Counted from the first letter of the stretch, positions 8,815-19,015 are shown. The stretch: 64,000 nt of DNA from Agrobacterium leguminum (GCF_015704895.1 NZ_JADQWB010000007.1:242756-306755); one strand, 5' to 3'. The notes: generated by a model not told the origin, from the letters alone. Numbers and translations: made by a program.

Positions 8815-9297
8815 TCACTCACCGTGCCTACCGCTTTCCGTTCGCCGGCGCTTCTCCGAAACTGCGATTGTGAGATGGGGACGATGTGCGGCGCTGACGA
8901 AGCAATGGGGAACATGCTCAAGGTCGGCAGGCAAAAGCCGCATCCTGCGCCGCAATTCACTCGGGTTTTCCCCCGTCACGTCGCGGAAAACACGGCCGAA
9001 CGTGCCGATGCTGTTCCAGCCGGTTTGCAGCGCGATCTCGATGACCGGAAGGTCCGTGTCACGCAACAGCGCCACGGCGCGCTCCACCCGGCGGGTCAGC
9101 AGATAACGGTGAGGAGGTATGCCGAAAGCATCGCGAAACGATCTCGCGAAGTGCGCCTGCGAGGCGCCGCTGACGCTTGCAAGACGTGAAACAGGCCACG
9201 CCTCATGGGGCGCCGCGTCCATATGATCCTTGGCCCGCAGAAGGCGGCGCAACAGTTGCAAGTCTCTGTTCGCAGAGTTCTTTTCGGGCCGGCGCAT
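8815..9297 (-). CDS. AraC-family transcriptional regulator, DNA-binding domain only
   Basis: About 160 aa, with both helix-turn-helix motifs of the AraC/XylS domain: WPVSRLASVSGASQAHFARSF near residue 50 and VIEIALQTGWNSIGTFGRVFRDVTGENPSELRR near residue 95. There is no N-terminal sensor domain; after the DNA-binding part follows a basic tail of about 40 residues. I prefer the ATG at 9297; a TTG at 9333 would add 12 residues. It heads a minus-strand group with the VOC gene and the small membrane protein, and probably controls them. Confidence 0.85.
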   Translation of the reverse strand: MRRPEKNSANRDLQLLRRLLRAKDHMDAAPHEAWPVSRLASVSGASQAHFARSFRDAFGIPPHRYLLTRRVERAVALLRDTDLPVIEIALQTGWNSIGTFGRVFRDVTGENPSELRRRMRLLPADLEHVPHCFVSAAHRPHLTIAVSEKRRRTESGRHGE

Positions 9298-9363
9298 GCG
9301 GCAATCATTGAATGAACCCGCGGTCCTTGGCAAGGTTCATGCCTGCAAGCCGCTGTGAGTGGC

Positions 9364-9558
9364 TCAGATCACCGGGTAAAGCGACCAGAAGAACAGTTCA
9401 TATTCCTGATCGCGGTCATCGTCGTGCGACTCGTCATCGGGTCTGCGCGGTGTTTTGTCCTGAAACTCGGTCTCCACCCGCTCATTGACGACGGGCATCC
9501 TTCGGCCGATGCCAAAGAGGTCAAAGGAGAGCATATTGAACCCTGCTACCATGGCCAT
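9364..9558 (-). CDS. Small acidic hypothetical protein
   Basis: A possible 64-aa protein with a hydrophobic N-terminal third (MAMVAGFNMLSFDLFGIGRR), a charged middle rich in Asp, Glu and Arg, and an aromatic end (ELFFWSLYPVI). A GAAGGG ribosome-binding site precedes two close ATG codons (9558 and 9552). It lies alone between the AraC gene and the aminotransferase operon. I do not recognise a family; the support is the start site and the composition only. Confidence 0.42.
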   Translation of the reverse strand: MAMVAGFNMLSFDLFGIGRRMPVVNERVETEFQDKTPRRPDDESHDDDRDQEYELFFWSLYPVI

Positions 9559-9716
9559 TTCCCTTCTTCACGCGAGTTAACGTAGCGTTAAGTTTCGCGC
9601 GTTGCCATGATTTCGTCAAGATTGGCCGAGGAATTTGTCTACCATTTTTAACAACAATGTCGTGACTGACATTCCAACGCTGCCGGATTTGGCGCAATGA
9701 ACGTTTATTAGCGGCA

Positions 9717-10835
9717 TTAAACGCCGTTCGCAGGGGCGTCAGAATAGGCTTTTTCAGTCGCTTCCAGCGCGGAATCGGTATCTGCGGCGTGGCCGAGGCT
9801 TTTCAGGGCGCTGGAGAAGGCCGCGATATTGGCTTTCACCGCCTCCGGATGCGCCCTCCGACCGGTGTGATTGAGCCTTATCAGGCGTTCCGCGCCGGGG
9901 CCGACACCGGGGGAAATATCCGCGCCGTGCTTTTGGGATGCAGCCGCGAGGAACGCCTTGGCTTCCACGGTATCCGGCAGGATCGCCGTGGAAACGAGGG
10001 CGGAGGCGTGTGCCTCCTCCACCCAGGTCGGGATACCGAGCGCCCTGATGCCGCTCCGGGTGGCCGCCGCCGCTCTTTCATGGCGTTCATTGGCGGATTC
10101 CAGACCTTCCGCCTCTAGCCGGTCGAGGGCGGCCTCCAGCGCGTAGAATTCCAGCGGAGGAGGCGTTCCGGGCAGCGCGCCGCGGCCGGCATCGAGCCAG
10201 AGTTTCTTCTGGTCCATAAGCGAGAGCATGGAGTTTTCCGGCGCATCACCATGGGAAAGTAGCTCCCACGCTTTTTCGCTGACGGAAATGGCGGAAACCC
10301 CCGCCGGGCCGGCCAGCGCCTTTTGCGGGCCGATCACGGCGATATCGATGCCCAGCCGGTCGACCTCGAAGGCATGTCCGCCGATGGAGGCGACGGCATC
10401 GACGAGCGTGACGATGCCCCTTTGCCGAGCGAGCGCGGCAATGGCGGGCAGGGGGTTGAGAATGCCGCTCGCCGATTCCGCATGGACGATGGCGAGAAGA
10501 TCGAAGCCCTGACCCTCGTTCAGCGCCCGTTCCACCTCCTCCAGCGTGACCGGCTTCGCCGGGCTGGCGGCCAGGTTGCGCACCGTCGCGCCGCCTCTCG
10601 CGAGCCAGCCGCCGAACCATGCGCCATAGGGGCTGGTGACGATGTTGAGCGCTCTAAGGCCCGGTCGGGCAAGGCTTGTCGCCGCCGCCTCAAGCGCCAG
10701 CACGGCTTCCGCCTGTATGAGAAGGACGTCGTTCCCCGTGCCCATCAAGGCTGCCAGCCGGTCAGAAAGAATGGCGTAACGCTCCGCGGGAAAGGCAGGT
10801 GGGTCGAGCAGCAATGCATAATCCGGAACGGGCAT
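9717..10835 (-). CDS. Class V aminotransferase (alanine-glyoxylate/serine-pyruvate type fold)
   Basis: PLP-dependent enzyme, 372 aa. The PLP Asp-containing strand is TLVDAVASIGG (residues 143-153) and the Schiff-base lysine is Lys172 in GPQKALAGPAG. The substrate arginine region appears as ERLIRLNHTGRRAHPE near the C-terminus. These marks fit the family of alanine-glyoxylate, serine-pyruvate and ureidoglycine-glyoxylate aminotransferases. It is the last gene of an operon with a complete Dpp-type importer, nine bases after the second ATPase. I infer that it acts on the imported amino compound. The substrate cannot be read from the sequence. Confidence 0.85.
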   Translation of the reverse strand: MPVPDYALLLDPPAFPAERYAILSDRLAALMGTGNDVLLIQAEAVLALEAAATSLARPGLRALNIVTSPYGAWFGGWLARGGATVRNLAASPAKPVTLEEVERALNEGQGFDLLAIVHAESASGILNPLPAIAALARQRGIVTLVDAVASIGGHAFEVDRLGIDIAVIGPQKALAGPAGVSAISVSEKAWELLSHGDAPENSMLSLMDQKKLWLDAGRGALPGTPPPLEFYALEAALDRLEAEGLESANERHERAAAATRSGIRALGIPTWVEEAHASALVSTAILPDTVEAKAFLAAASQKHGADISPGVGPGAERLIRLNHTGRRAHPEAVKANIAAFSSALKSLGHAADTDSALEATEKAYSDAPANGV

Positions 10836-10844
10836 GTCTTTTCC

Positions 10845-11624
10845 TTACGTGGCAATGGTCAGGCGCGGTGCGGCGTCGATCAGGGTTCTGGCGGTCGAGG
10901 ATTGCGGCGCCGAGACGATATTTCCCGTCCCGCCGATTTCAACGATCCGCCCCGCTTCCATGATGGCGACGCGGTGGCAGACGGCCCGGATGACCGCGAG
11001 ATCGTGGGAAACGAAAATACAGGAAACGGTCGTCTCCCGCTGTATTTCCACCAGCAGTTCGAGGATTTGCCGGCGAACGGAAACATCGAGCGCGGAGACG
11101 GCTTCGTCCAGAATGAGAAGCGACGGTTTGAGCGCAATCGCCCGTGCAATCGCGACACGCTGCCTTTGGCCACCGGAAAGCTCCAAGACCGAGCGGCCGG
11201 CATAGCTGGCGGGCAGGCCCACGCGCTCGAGAAGGCGGTGTATTTCCGCCGCACGCTCGCGTCTTTTGACCGTGCGGTGAATGCGTAACGGTTCGCCGAT
11301 GGCATCCTCGACGCTGGCGCGCGGATTGAAGGCGCCATGCGTGTCCTGAAACACCATCTGCATATGCCGGCGGGCGGCCCGAAGCGTGCCGCCGTCAAGC
11401 GCCAGCCAGTCACGGCCTTTGAAATGGATCGTGCCTTCATCGGCCGGGATCAGCCGCATCAGAATGCGCGCCAGTGTCGATTTCCCGCAGCCGGAGGGAC
11501 CGGCAAGCCCCAAGGTCTCGCCGGGCTGAAGCGAAAAGGAGATGTCGGAAAGCGCCGCCACCGTTCTTGCGCCGGTGCGATAGGTTTTCGACAGTCCGTC
11601 GACACTCAGAAGGGCTTCGTTCAT
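10845..11624 (-). CDS. Peptide/opine-type ABC transporter ATPase, DppF-like
   Basis: ATP-binding subunit of a peptide/nickel/opine-type importer, 259 aa. It shows Walker [10 protein letters not shown] near residue 40, signature [14 protein letters not shown] near 148, Walker B LLILDEAVSALDVS near 170 and switch His in IFVSHDLAV. The C-terminal oligopeptide extension typical of longer DppF proteins is short. It overlaps the DppD-like gene by four bases (ATGA at 11621-11624), and the aminotransferase follows at nine bases. Confidence 0.92.
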   Translation of the reverse strand: MNEALLSVDGLSKTYRTGARTVAALSDISFSLQPGETLGLAGPSGCGKSTLARILMRLIPADEGTIHFKGRDWLALDGGTLRAARRHMQMVFQDTHGAFNPRASVEDAIGEPLRIHRTVKRRERAAEIHRLLERVGLPASYAGRSVLELSGGQRQRVAIARAIALKPSLLILDEAVSALDVSVRRQILELLVEIQRETTVSCIFVSHDLAVIRAVCHRVAIMEAGRIVEIGGTGNIVSAPQSSTARTLIDAAPRLTIAT

Positions 11625-12424
11625 GACTCGGCCTCGCTGATGAGCGGCGGGGTGGAGAGATCGAGATAATCGGCAAGCAGCGCACGCGTATAGTCATGGG
11701 CGGGTGCGGAAAGCACCCGCCGCGTCGGGCCGTGTTCCACCAGTAGCCCCGCGCGCAGAACCGCGATCTCGTCGGCAAGGCTGGAAGCAAGGCCGATATC
11801 ATGGGTGATGAACACCAGCGTCTTGTTTTCCTGCCGCACCAGATCGTCCAGCAGCGTGGCGATGGCGGCCTGACTGACCGTATCGAGCGCGCTCGTGGCC
11901 TCGTCGGCAATCAGGATCGAAGGACTGGCGGCAATGGCGGCGGCAATCGCCACGCGCTGCCTCTGGCCGCCGGAAAGCTGGTGCGGATAGGCGGTAAGCA
12001 GATGGGAAGGATGCGGCAGCCGCACCCGGTCCAGAAGATCGCGGGCAAGATCGCGCGCTTGCCTCCATGACAGGCCGAGATGCCGCACGGCGCCTTCCGC
12101 CACCTGTTCGCCGATGGTGAGAACCGGGTTCAGCGTCGCGCCGGTATCCTGAAAGATCGTGCCGATATCGCGTCCGGGCTGTGGCCTGCCGTGAAACAGG
12201 CCGCTATCGCGGCTCCAGGAAATATCGCCGGAAACCCGCGCATTGCCGGGAAGAAGCCCGGCAATGGCTCTGCCGAGCGTGGATTTTCCCGAACCGCTTT
12301 CGCCGATGATCGCCAGCCTCTGCCCCTGCCGAATCGTCAGCGAAACATTCTGCAAGGCCGGTGCATCGCCCGCCGCATAAAAAACGCTGAGATCGTCGAT
12401 CCGGCACAGCGCATTTCCGCTCAT
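11621..12424 (-). CDS. Peptide/opine-type ABC transporter ATPase, DppD-like
   Basis: First ATPase of the importer, 267 aa. It has Walker A GESGSGKST near residue 38, signature [16 protein letters not shown] near 145 and Walker B ILIADEATSALDTVSQ near 170. The start is the ATG at 12424, which overlaps the permease stop by four bases; an upstream extension in the same frame is Arg/His-rich and lies inside the permease gene, so it is rejected. It would pair with the DppF-like protein to drive one transporter. Confidence 0.92.
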   Translation of the reverse strand: MSGNALCRIDDLSVFYAAGDAPALQNVSLTIRQGQRLAIIGESGSGKSTLGRAIAGLLPGNARVSGDISWSRDSGLFHGRPQPGRDIGTIFQDTGATLNPVLTIGEQVAEGAVRHLGLSWRQARDLARDLLDRVRLPHPSHLLTAYPHQLSGGQRQRVAIAAAIAASPSILIADEATSALDTVSQAAIATLLDDLVRQENKTLVFITHDIGLASSLADEIAVLRAGLLVEHGPTRRVLSAPAHDYTRALLADYLDLSTPPLISEAES

Positions 12425-13251
12425 GGCGCTTGCCTCCTCGTCGCCATCGCCCTGTTGATGCCTTCGCCGAGAAGATAAACGCCGAGAACCGTGACCAGAA
12501 GGCCGATGCCGGGGATGACGGACAAAAACGCGGCCGAGCGCAGGACGTTGCGTCCTTCGGCGATCATCGAACCCCATGTGACGATATTGGGATCGCCGAG
12601 CCCGAGGAAGGACAGCGCGGCCTCGGTGAGGATGGCGGCCGCGACGATGATGGCGGCGAGCGCCATGACCGGCGGCAGGGCATTCGGTAAAATCTGCCTG
12701 AAGGCGATTTCCAGCGGATGCATGCCGATGGCGCGGGCGGATTGCACGTAGTCGCGCTCGCGGATGCTCAACACCTGCGCCCGCATCAGCCGCGCCGGAT
12801 CCGCCCATGCGCCGAGCGCAATGGCGAGAATGACGATGGGCATTGAGGGGCCGATGGTGCTGACGAAGGCGAGCGCGAGCAGGAAATTCGGCACGATCTG
12901 GAAGGCGTCGGTGACGCGCATCAATGCCTCATCCACGAGGCCGCCCGCAAAACCGGCAATGGTGCCGATGACGGTGCCGATCACCAGCGCGGCGGCGGCG
13001 GCGCCCATGCCGACGAGCAGGGAGGCCTGCGCGCCATGGGCAAGCTCGGCCAGCACATTGCGGCCCAGCCGGTCGGTGCCCAGCGGCAGGGTGGCATCCG
13101 TAAAGGGCGCAATCAGCGGTTCGCCGACGATGGCCAGCGGGTCGCCCGGAAAGAAGAGGGGGGCGGCGAGCGCCGTCATGGCAAGCAGCACCAGAATGAT
13201 GGTGCCCGTGGCGCCTTCGAAACTGCGCAGCAGCCGGAGAGCGAAACTCAT
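12421..13251 (-). CDS. Peptide/opine-type ABC transporter permease, DppC-like
   Basis: Inner-membrane permease, 276 aa. The N-terminus has one membrane helix and a periplasmic stretch ending in HPLGTDRLGRNV-like residues (seen as LPLGTDRLGRNVLAEL), which is diagnostic for DppC/OppC. The coupling-helix (EAA) loop is YVQSARAIGMHPLEIAFRQI, near residue 185. Start at 13251 with a four-base overlap with the upstream permease gene. Confidence 0.92.
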   Translation of the reverse strand: MSFALRLLRSFEGATGTIILVLLAMTALAAPLFFPGDPLAIVGEPLIAPFTDATLPLGTDRLGRNVLAELAHGAQASLLVGMGAAAAALVIGTVIGTIAGFAGGLVDEALMRVTDAFQIVPNFLLALAFVSTIGPSMPIVILAIALGAWADPARLMRAQVLSIRERDYVQSARAIGMHPLEIAFRQILPNALPPVMALAAIIVAAAILTEAALSFLGLGDPNIVTWGSMIAEGRNVLRSAAFLSVIPGIGLLVTVLGVYLLGEGINRAMATRRQAP

Positions 13252-14237
13252 GCCTGTCGCTCCCCGCTGCCGATGCGCGGATCGAGGACGGCATAGACAA
13301 TATCGACGGCGAGATTGACGAGGATGACGAAGACGGCGCTTGTCAGAATAATGCCCATTAAAAGCGGCGTATCGCGACCGCTGACGGCCTCCTGCGCCAG
13401 CCGGCCGAAGCCGGGAATCGCGAAGACGCTTTCGATCACCACGCTGCCGCCCAGCATGGTTGCGGCCTGCAGGCCAAGCACGGTGACAAGCGGAAGAGCG
13501 GCGTTGCGAGCGACATGGCGCAGCACGATCCGTCTCTTGGAAAGTCCCTTGGATTGAGCAAAAAGCACGAAGTCCAGCGGCCAGACCGCCGCCATGGCGG
13601 TGCGCATGACGCGCAGGAAAAGCGCGAGATAAATGAGGCCGAGACTGGCGACCGGCAGCACGAGATGGCGGGCAATATCGAGCGCCCTTGCAAATCCCTG
13701 CTTGCCCGAGGCGATGGTTTCGATGCCTGAGGTGGGCAGCCATTTGAGTTGAACGGCAAAGACGATGGCCAGCACGAGGCCGAGCCAGAAGCCGGGCGTG
13801 GCGTAAAGCGCCAGCGAAAGCGTTGAAAGCACGCGGTCCGTCAGCCCTCCGGGACGCGCGCCGGCCACGATGCCAAGCCCGGTGCCGAGGATGAAGGCGA
13901 ATGCGGTGGCGCTGCCCATCAGGAGAAGCGTGTTCGGCAGCCGCTCGAGGATCAGCCCCAGCACCGGCCGGTCGAAGGCAAGCGACCAGCCAAGATCGAG
14001 CCGCAGCACCGAGCTGGCATAGAGCCAGAAACGGGCCAGCACCGAACCGTTCAGGCCATATTGCTCGCGCAACACATCCCTGAGCCCGGCATCGCCGCCG
14101 CCGATGGAGACGAGATAGGCGTCTACCGCGTCTCCAGATGCATTTTCAAGCAGTACGAAAGTGAAGATGAGAACGATCAGTAGCACCGGAATGGCGCTGA
14201 CTGCCCTTCGCTTCAGCAATGTTACTGCACGCTTCAC
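13248..14237 (-). CDS. Peptide/opine-type ABC transporter permease, DppB-like
   Basis: First permease of the importer, 329 aa. It begins with a membrane helix at about residues 14-34 and contains the DppB pattern AYLVSIGGGDAGLRDVLREQYGLNGS. The coupling loop KGLSKRRIVLRHVARNAALPLVTVLG lies near residue 225. The start codon is GTG at 14237 with an AAGGA ribosome-binding site. The binding-protein stop is nine bases upstream, so the five genes are one transcription unit. Confidence 0.9.
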   Translation of the reverse strand: MKRAVTLLKRRAVSAIPVLLIVLIFTFVLLENASGDAVDAYLVSIGGGDAGLRDVLREQYGLNGSVLARFWLYASSVLRLDLGWSLAFDRPVLGLILERLPNTLLLMGSATAFAFILGTGLGIVAGARPGGLTDRVLSTLSLALYATPGFWLGLVLAIVFAVQLKWLPTSGIETIASGKQGFARALDIARHLVLPVASLGLIYLALFLRVMRTAMAAVWPLDFVLFAQSKGLSKRRIVLRHVARNAALPLVTVLGLQAATMLGGSVVIESVFAIPGFGRLAQEAVSGRDTPLLMGIILTSAVFVILVNLAVDIVYAVLDPRIGSGERQA

Positions 14238-14246
14238 GATGCGTCC

Positions 14247-15857
14247 TTACGTATCGACCGCCGTATCCGCCCAGTTGGAAACGGCCCAGCGGGGATTGCT
14301 GGCGACATGTTTGACCGTATCGCGCGCCACCGTGATGAAGCCCCATTCGGCAACGTTGATCAGCGGCAGATCGGCGGCGACCTGCTTCTGGAAATCTTTA
14401 TAAAGCGCCGTGCGCGCGGCGGTATCGACCGTTATCGCCGCCTTGTCGATCAATTCGTCCAGCGTCTTGTTCTCGTAACCGCCCTGGTTGGAGAAGCCGA
14501 CGCCCGCCGGAATGCCGGAACGCACGAGAATGGTGGTGGAAATTGCCGGGTCGCCGCGGAAGACCGGCGGCGCGATGGCGAGATCGAAGGCATGATCGGT
14601 GTAGACGGCCTTCTGGTGAGCGGCTGAATCATTATTGACCAACTCGGCATCGATGCCGATTTCCTGCAGCGCCTGACGAAGATAGGAGCCGAACTGCCTG
14701 GTTTCGTTGAAATAGGGCGCCGGCAGAAGTTTCAGCGAGAAACGTGTTCCGTTCGGGCCGCGCGCATAACCCGCCTCGTCCAGCAGGGCATTGGCCTTGG
14801 CCACATCGAAATCATAGGTCTCGACATCGTCGGTATAGAATTCAGGGGCGTTCTTCGGTACTGGGCCTGTGGATGCTGTGGCGTAACCGAGGAAGACCTT
14901 GTCGATGACGAATTTTTTGTCGATGGCGTGGGCGATGGCCTTTCTGACCTTGAGATCGGCCAGTTCCTTGCGGCGATGGTTGATTTCGACCACCAGCTGA
15001 TAGGTCAGCGCCTCGTAGCCATCGGCAATGACCTTGATGCCCGCCACCTTTGAGATGCGGTCGAGATCGGCCAGAGGCACGGCGGAGAAGGCGGCGAGCT
15101 GGATTTCCTCTGCTTCGAGCGCGGAGGCCGCACCCGCCCGGTCCGGCAGGACGCGGTAGATGATCTCTTCGAGCTGCGGTTCGTCCTTGCCCCAATAATT
15201 GGGATTGCGGGTCAGGCGATAATATTCGCCGGGCTTGTATTCGGCAAAGACGAAAGGCCCGGTGCCGACCGGCTTGGTATTGGCCGGGTTGGTGGCGATA
15301 TCCGTGCCTTCATAAAGATGTTTCGGCACGACGCTGGTAATGACCGGCAGCGCGTTGCGGATGAGCTGGAAGGGCGTGGGCTTGGAGAAGCGGAAGATTG
15401 CCGTGTGTTCATCCGGCGTGTCCACCTTCTCGAGATTGGCGAAGACCAGCCGTCCGAGATTCTGTAACGGCTTCCAGATGGAGAGCGCCGAAAAGGCCAC
15501 ATCCGCCGAGGTAAACGGCTTGCCGTCATGCCAGGACACGCCTTCGCGCAGCTTGAAAGTGGCGCTGAGACCGTCATCCGATCCCTGCCATTCGGTCGCA
15601 AGCCGCGGCGCGAGCCCGTCCTTGCCATCGAAGGAGGCCTCGGCCAGCGGCTCGACGATCTTGCTGGCGATATAAAACACGCCGTTTGAGGCGACGATCG
15701 CCGGGTTGAGGTTCTTCGGCTCCGAATCGGCCGCCACGATCAGCCTTCCGCCGGGTGCCGCCTGCTGCGCGGCGGCGATGCCCGCCAAACCCGTGGTTGC
15801 GGCAAGAAGGAGTGACGTCTTGAGAAGCGAGCGGCGGGACAGGTGGACAGGCGACAT
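14247..15857 (-). CDS. Extracellular solute-binding protein, family 5 (peptide/opine type), Tat-exported
   Basis: Binding protein that defines the importer's substrate, 536 aa. The N-terminus carries a twin-arginine motif, LSRRSLLKTSLLLAATTG, so export through the Tat route is likely. The SBP_bac_5 core is visible in WQGSDDGLSATFKLREGVSWHDGKPFTSADVAFS (split here: WHDGKPFTSADV near residue 112) and in the ATGPVPKNAPEFYTDD segment. It is the first gene of the operon SBP-permease-permease-ATPase-ATPase-aminotransferase. Ligands of this family include peptides, opines, nickel and glycosides, and the sequence alone does not decide. Confidence 0.9.
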   Translation of the reverse strand: MSPVHLSRRSLLKTSLLLAATTGLAGIAAAQQAAPGGRLIVAADSEPKNLNPAIVASNGVFYIASKIVEPLAEASFDGKDGLAPRLATEWQGSDDGLSATFKLREGVSWHDGKPFTSADVAFSALSIWKPLQNLGRLVFANLEKVDTPDEHTAIFRFSKPTPFQLIRNALPVITSVVPKHLYEGTDIATNPANTKPVGTGPFVFAEYKPGEYYRLTRNPNYWGKDEPQLEEIIYRVLPDRAGAASALEAEEIQLAAFSAVPLADLDRISKVAGIKVIADGYEALTYQLVVEINHRRKELADLKVRKAIAHAIDKKFVIDKVFLGYATASTGPVPKNAPEFYTDDVETYDFDVAKANALLDEAGYARGPNGTRFSLKLLPAPYFNETRQFGSYLRQALQEIGIDAELVNNDSAAHQKAVYTDHAFDLAIAPPVFRGDPAISTTILVRSGIPAGVGFSNQGGYENKTLDELIDKAAITVDTAARTALYKDFQKQVAADLPLINVAEWGFITVARDTVKHVASNPRWAVSNWADTAVDT

Positions 15858-16231
15858 GATTCACTCCGGAAATGAGGGCTGGGCGGGCCTTTCCACTTGG
15901 TCCGCGGCGGCCGATCTTAAGACTGCAACCTCGGCAGTGTCCACGTTAATTCGCGGGCTTTACAGCAATGATTTTACGTTGCGCGGGCCTTTGCGGAAAC
16001 AATATGCTTTCCGGCGGCAATGCGCTTTTCTCCTGTTGCGGTCCTGCCGGCGGCGATGTTCCGGAAAATTGATTTAACGCAATGAAATTAGGTGGTTGGG
16101 ACACCGATGCTTCGGCCGTGTGTGCCCCGTTGCGCCTGTGGGCGGAGCGAAAATCTGCCGCGGTGACCCCGTTTGGAAAGGGGTAATTAACCTTTATTTT
16201 CTATTTCAGGGAGACCGAAATATGTACGTTT
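15858..16231. promoter_or_regulatory. Divergent intergenic region between the Dpp-type operon and the FtsK-like gene
   Basis: This 374-base gap must hold promoters for both flanking transcripts. I see A/T-rich stretches near 15960-16000 and 16060-16095 but no motif good enough to name, no terminator and no convincing small gene. Confidence 0.4.
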
Positions 16232-18925
16232 ATGATGAGTGTGCACGCTGCCATGAGTTTCTCCCGATCCAGATTCCAGAATTCGTCCAATAGCGTAGGG
16301 GAGGGGAGCGAGAAGGCTCGTCATGCCGGCGGCCAGTCGGTTGCCGGTCAGCAGACGGCGGGAATGAAGGCCGGCGCGGCACCCCGGCAGAATGCCGATG
16401 TCAGCGCAGCCGACGCCATTGAAGGCCGCGCCGAGATGCCCGGCTGGCAGAATGCTTTCGTGCTTGGCCCGAATGTGCGTTTCACCCGCACGCCGGAAAG
16501 CGCCTTTGCCCGGCGTATGCCGGTCGAGACACCCAATATTCCGGAAGAAGAAATCCCGGCTGCCGCTCCACTTGAAACGGTGGAGCAGGAAGCGTTGGCG
16601 CAGCAGCAGGCTGTGCAGCAGGAGGTTGCTCCTGTCTCCCAACCCGTCGTGAAGCCGGCGGAGCAGCGCGTGCCGCCGCCGCGCATGCCGTTTCTGCCGC
16701 AGCCGCCGGAGGCCCGGGGCGCCAGAGCGCTGACTTACAAATTGCGGCTGGAGCTTGCCCGCAAGCAGGCGGAAGAGGCGGCTGCCGCTGCGCAGATGCC
16801 GGTTCAGGAAGGTATCTCCGTAGCCGTGGAAGCGCCCGTGCCGCAGATATTCCCGTCGGTTCAGCCGCAATCCGTCGCGCCTGCTGTCGAGGCCGCTCAG
16901 GCCGTCATTCCTGCTTTCGCCGCCCATCTGCCGGATGAGCTTTTCTGGGAAGTGATGACGCTCGATCTGCCGGGCAGTGCCGGCGAGGGCGTTTCCGCGT
17001 CCACGCGCGCCGTTCTTGCAAATTCGGTCGTCACGGCGCCAGGGATAGTCGCGCCGGTCGCCGTCGTGTCGCCGGCAGCCGCTGCGATCGTGCTTTCGTC
17101 CGAACCTCCTGTCGTCACCGTGCCGGGCGGTTCGGCAATCCGGCTTTACCGCGAGATCGGCGTGCGTCAGTCCGTCGTTCCTGCCGCCCTTCCGGTCGCT
17201 GAACAGGAAGTCGCGCCGCTGCCTGTCGCTGAAGCGCCGATGGTTGTCGAGACGCCGAGACCTGTGGAGCAGGTTCAGCCGGTTGAGAGAATTGCGGCCG
17301 AGCCGCGCTTCACGCCGCGCGCGCCCATCCAGTCCTCGCAGCCGATGTTCCGCGAAGCGCCTGTCTTCGCCGAGGGGGAATATGAATACCCCTCCATCGA
17401 CCTTCTGCAGGAGGCCCGCGTTCAACAGACCACGACCATGACACCGGAAGCGCTGGAGCAGAGCGCCGGGCTTCTCGAAAGCGTGCTGGAGGATTTCGGC
17501 ATCAAGGGCGAGATCATCGATGTCCGCCCCGGCCCCGTCGTCACGCTGTATGAATTCGAACCGGCTCCCGGCGTCAAGTCCTCGCGCGTCATCGGTCTCT
17601 CGGACGATATCGCCCGCTCCATGTCGGCGCTCTCGGCCCGTGTCGCCGTCGTGCCCGGCCGCAATGTCATCGGCATCGAACTGCCGAACCCGGTGCGCGA
17701 GACGGTTTATCTGCGCGAACTGATCGAAGCGACAGACTACGCCGAGACCCGCCAGAAGCTTGCGCTTTGCTTGGGCAAGACCATCGGCGGCGAACCTGTC
17801 ATCGCCGAACTGGCGAAGATGCCTCACCTTCTGGTCGCCGGCACCACCGGTTCCGGCAAGTCGGTCGCCATCAACACCATGATCCTGTCGCTGCTCTATC
17901 GTCTGAAGCCGGAAGAGTGCCGTCTCATCATGGTCGATCCCAAGATGCTCGAGCTTTCCGTTTATGACGGTATTCCGCATCTGTTGACGCCTGTAGTCAC
18001 TGATCCGAAAAAGGCGGTCATGGCGCTGAAATGGGCCGTGCGCGAAATGGAAGACCGTTATCGCAAGATGTCGCGTCTCGGCGTGCGCAATATCGACGGC
18101 TACAATGCAAGGGCAGCTGCTGCCCGCGCCAAGGGCGAGACGGTGTTCTGCAACGTGCAGAGCGGCTTCGACCGCGCCACCGGCGAAGCGGTCTACGAGC
18201 AGGAAGAAATGGACCTCACGGCCATGCCTTATATCGTCGTCATCGTCGACGAAATGGCCGACCTGATGATGGTCGCGGGCAAGGAAATCGAAGGCGCGAT
18301 CCAGCGCCTGGCGCAGATGGCGCGTGCTGCCGGCATCCATCTCATCATGGCAACCCAGCGCCCGTCGGTCGATGTCATCACCGGTACGATCAAGGCGAAT
18401 TTCCCGACCCGCATCTCCTTCCAGGTAACGTCGAAGATCGACAGCCGCACCATCCTCGGTGAACAGGGCGCGGAGCATCTGCTCGGCCAGGGCGATATGC
18501 TGCACATGATGGGCGGCGGCCGCATCGCCCGTGTCCACGGTCCTTTCGTTTCGGATGAGGAAGTGGAGAAGGTGGTCGCGCATCTGAAGACGCAGGGACG
18601 TCCGGAATATCTCGGCACCGTTACCGAAGACGCCGACGAAACCGACGAAGAGGTGGAAGAGGAAGCCGCTGTTTTCGACAAGACCGCCATGGGTGAGGAC
18701 GATAGCGACGATCTCTATGAAAAGGCCGTCAAGGTGGTGATGCGCGACAAAAAGTGCTCCACTTCCTATATCCAGCGCCGCCTGTCCGTCGGCTATAATC
18801 GTGCCGCTTCGCTGGTCGAGCGCATGGAACAGGAAGGCATTGTCGGACCTGCCAACCATGTCGGCAAACGCGCGATTATCGCCGGCGAACGCTCTTCTTA
18901 CGATGCCATGGGAGCGGAAGACTGA
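16232..18925 (+). CDS. ftsK: FtsK/SpoIIIE-family DNA translocase lacking N-terminal membrane segments
   Basis: ATP-driven DNA pump, 897 aa. Walker A (GTTGSGKSV) is near residue 540 and Walker B ([12 protein letters not shown]) near residue 675. The end (about 830-890) is a gamma winged-helix domain, [21 protein letters not shown] onward, which in FtsK reads polar DNA sequences. The first 400 residues are a Pro, Gln, Val and Ala-rich linker. No hydrophobic segment long enough to cross the membrane is present, whereas classical FtsK has four. An in-frame ATG at 16253 is an alternative start. It may be a second, soluble FtsK paralogue beside a membrane-bound one elsewhere; that is inference. Confidence 0.9.
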   Translation: MMSVHAAMSFSRSRFQNSSNSVGEGSEKARHAGGQSVAGQQTAGMKAGAAPRQNADVSAADAIEGRAEMPGWQNAFVLGPNVRFTRTPESAFARRMPVETPNIPEEEIPAAAPLETVEQEALAQQQAVQQEVAPVSQPVVKPAEQRVPPPRMPFLPQPPEARGARALTYKLRLELARKQAEEAAAAAQMPVQEGISVAVEAPVPQIFPSVQPQSVAPAVEAAQAVIPAFAAHLPDELFWEVMTLDLPGSAGEGVSASTRAVLANSVVTAPGIVAPVAVVSPAAAAIVLSSEPPVVTVPGGSAIRLYREIGVRQSVVPAALPVAEQEVAPLPVAEAPMVVETPRPVEQVQPVERIAAEPRFTPRAPIQSSQPMFREAPVFAEGEYEYPSIDLLQEARVQQTTTMTPEALEQSAGLLESVLEDFGIKGEIIDVRPGPVVTLYEFEPAPGVKSSRVIGLSDDIARSMSALSARVAVVPGRNVIGIELPNPVRETVYLRELIEATDYAETRQKLALCLGKTIGGEPVIAELAKMPHLLVAGTTGSGKSVAINTMILSLLYRLKPEECRLIMVDPKMLELSVYDGIPHLLTPVVTDPKKAVMALKWAVREMEDRYRKMSRLGVRNIDGYNARAAAARAKGETVFCNVQSGFDRATGEAVYEQEEMDLTAMPYIVVIVDEMADLMMVAGKEIEGAIQRLAQMARAAGIHLIMATQRPSVDVITGTIKANFPTRISFQVTSKIDSRTILGEQGAEHLLGQGDMLHMMGGGRIARVHGPFVSDEEVEKVVAHLKTQGRPEYLGTVTEDADETDEEVEEEAAVFDKTAMGEDDSDDLYEKAVKVVMRDKKCSTSYIQRRLSVGYNRAASLVERMEQEGIVGPANHVGKRAIIAGERSSYDAMGAED

Positions 18926-19015
18926 TTGAGCCTTCGGGCGCGCGATATTCGATTGCAAAAACGCGTCCCGTGAATAGCTTGTGCGACATGGATTCTGGAT
19001 CGGGAGGATTCCCTC

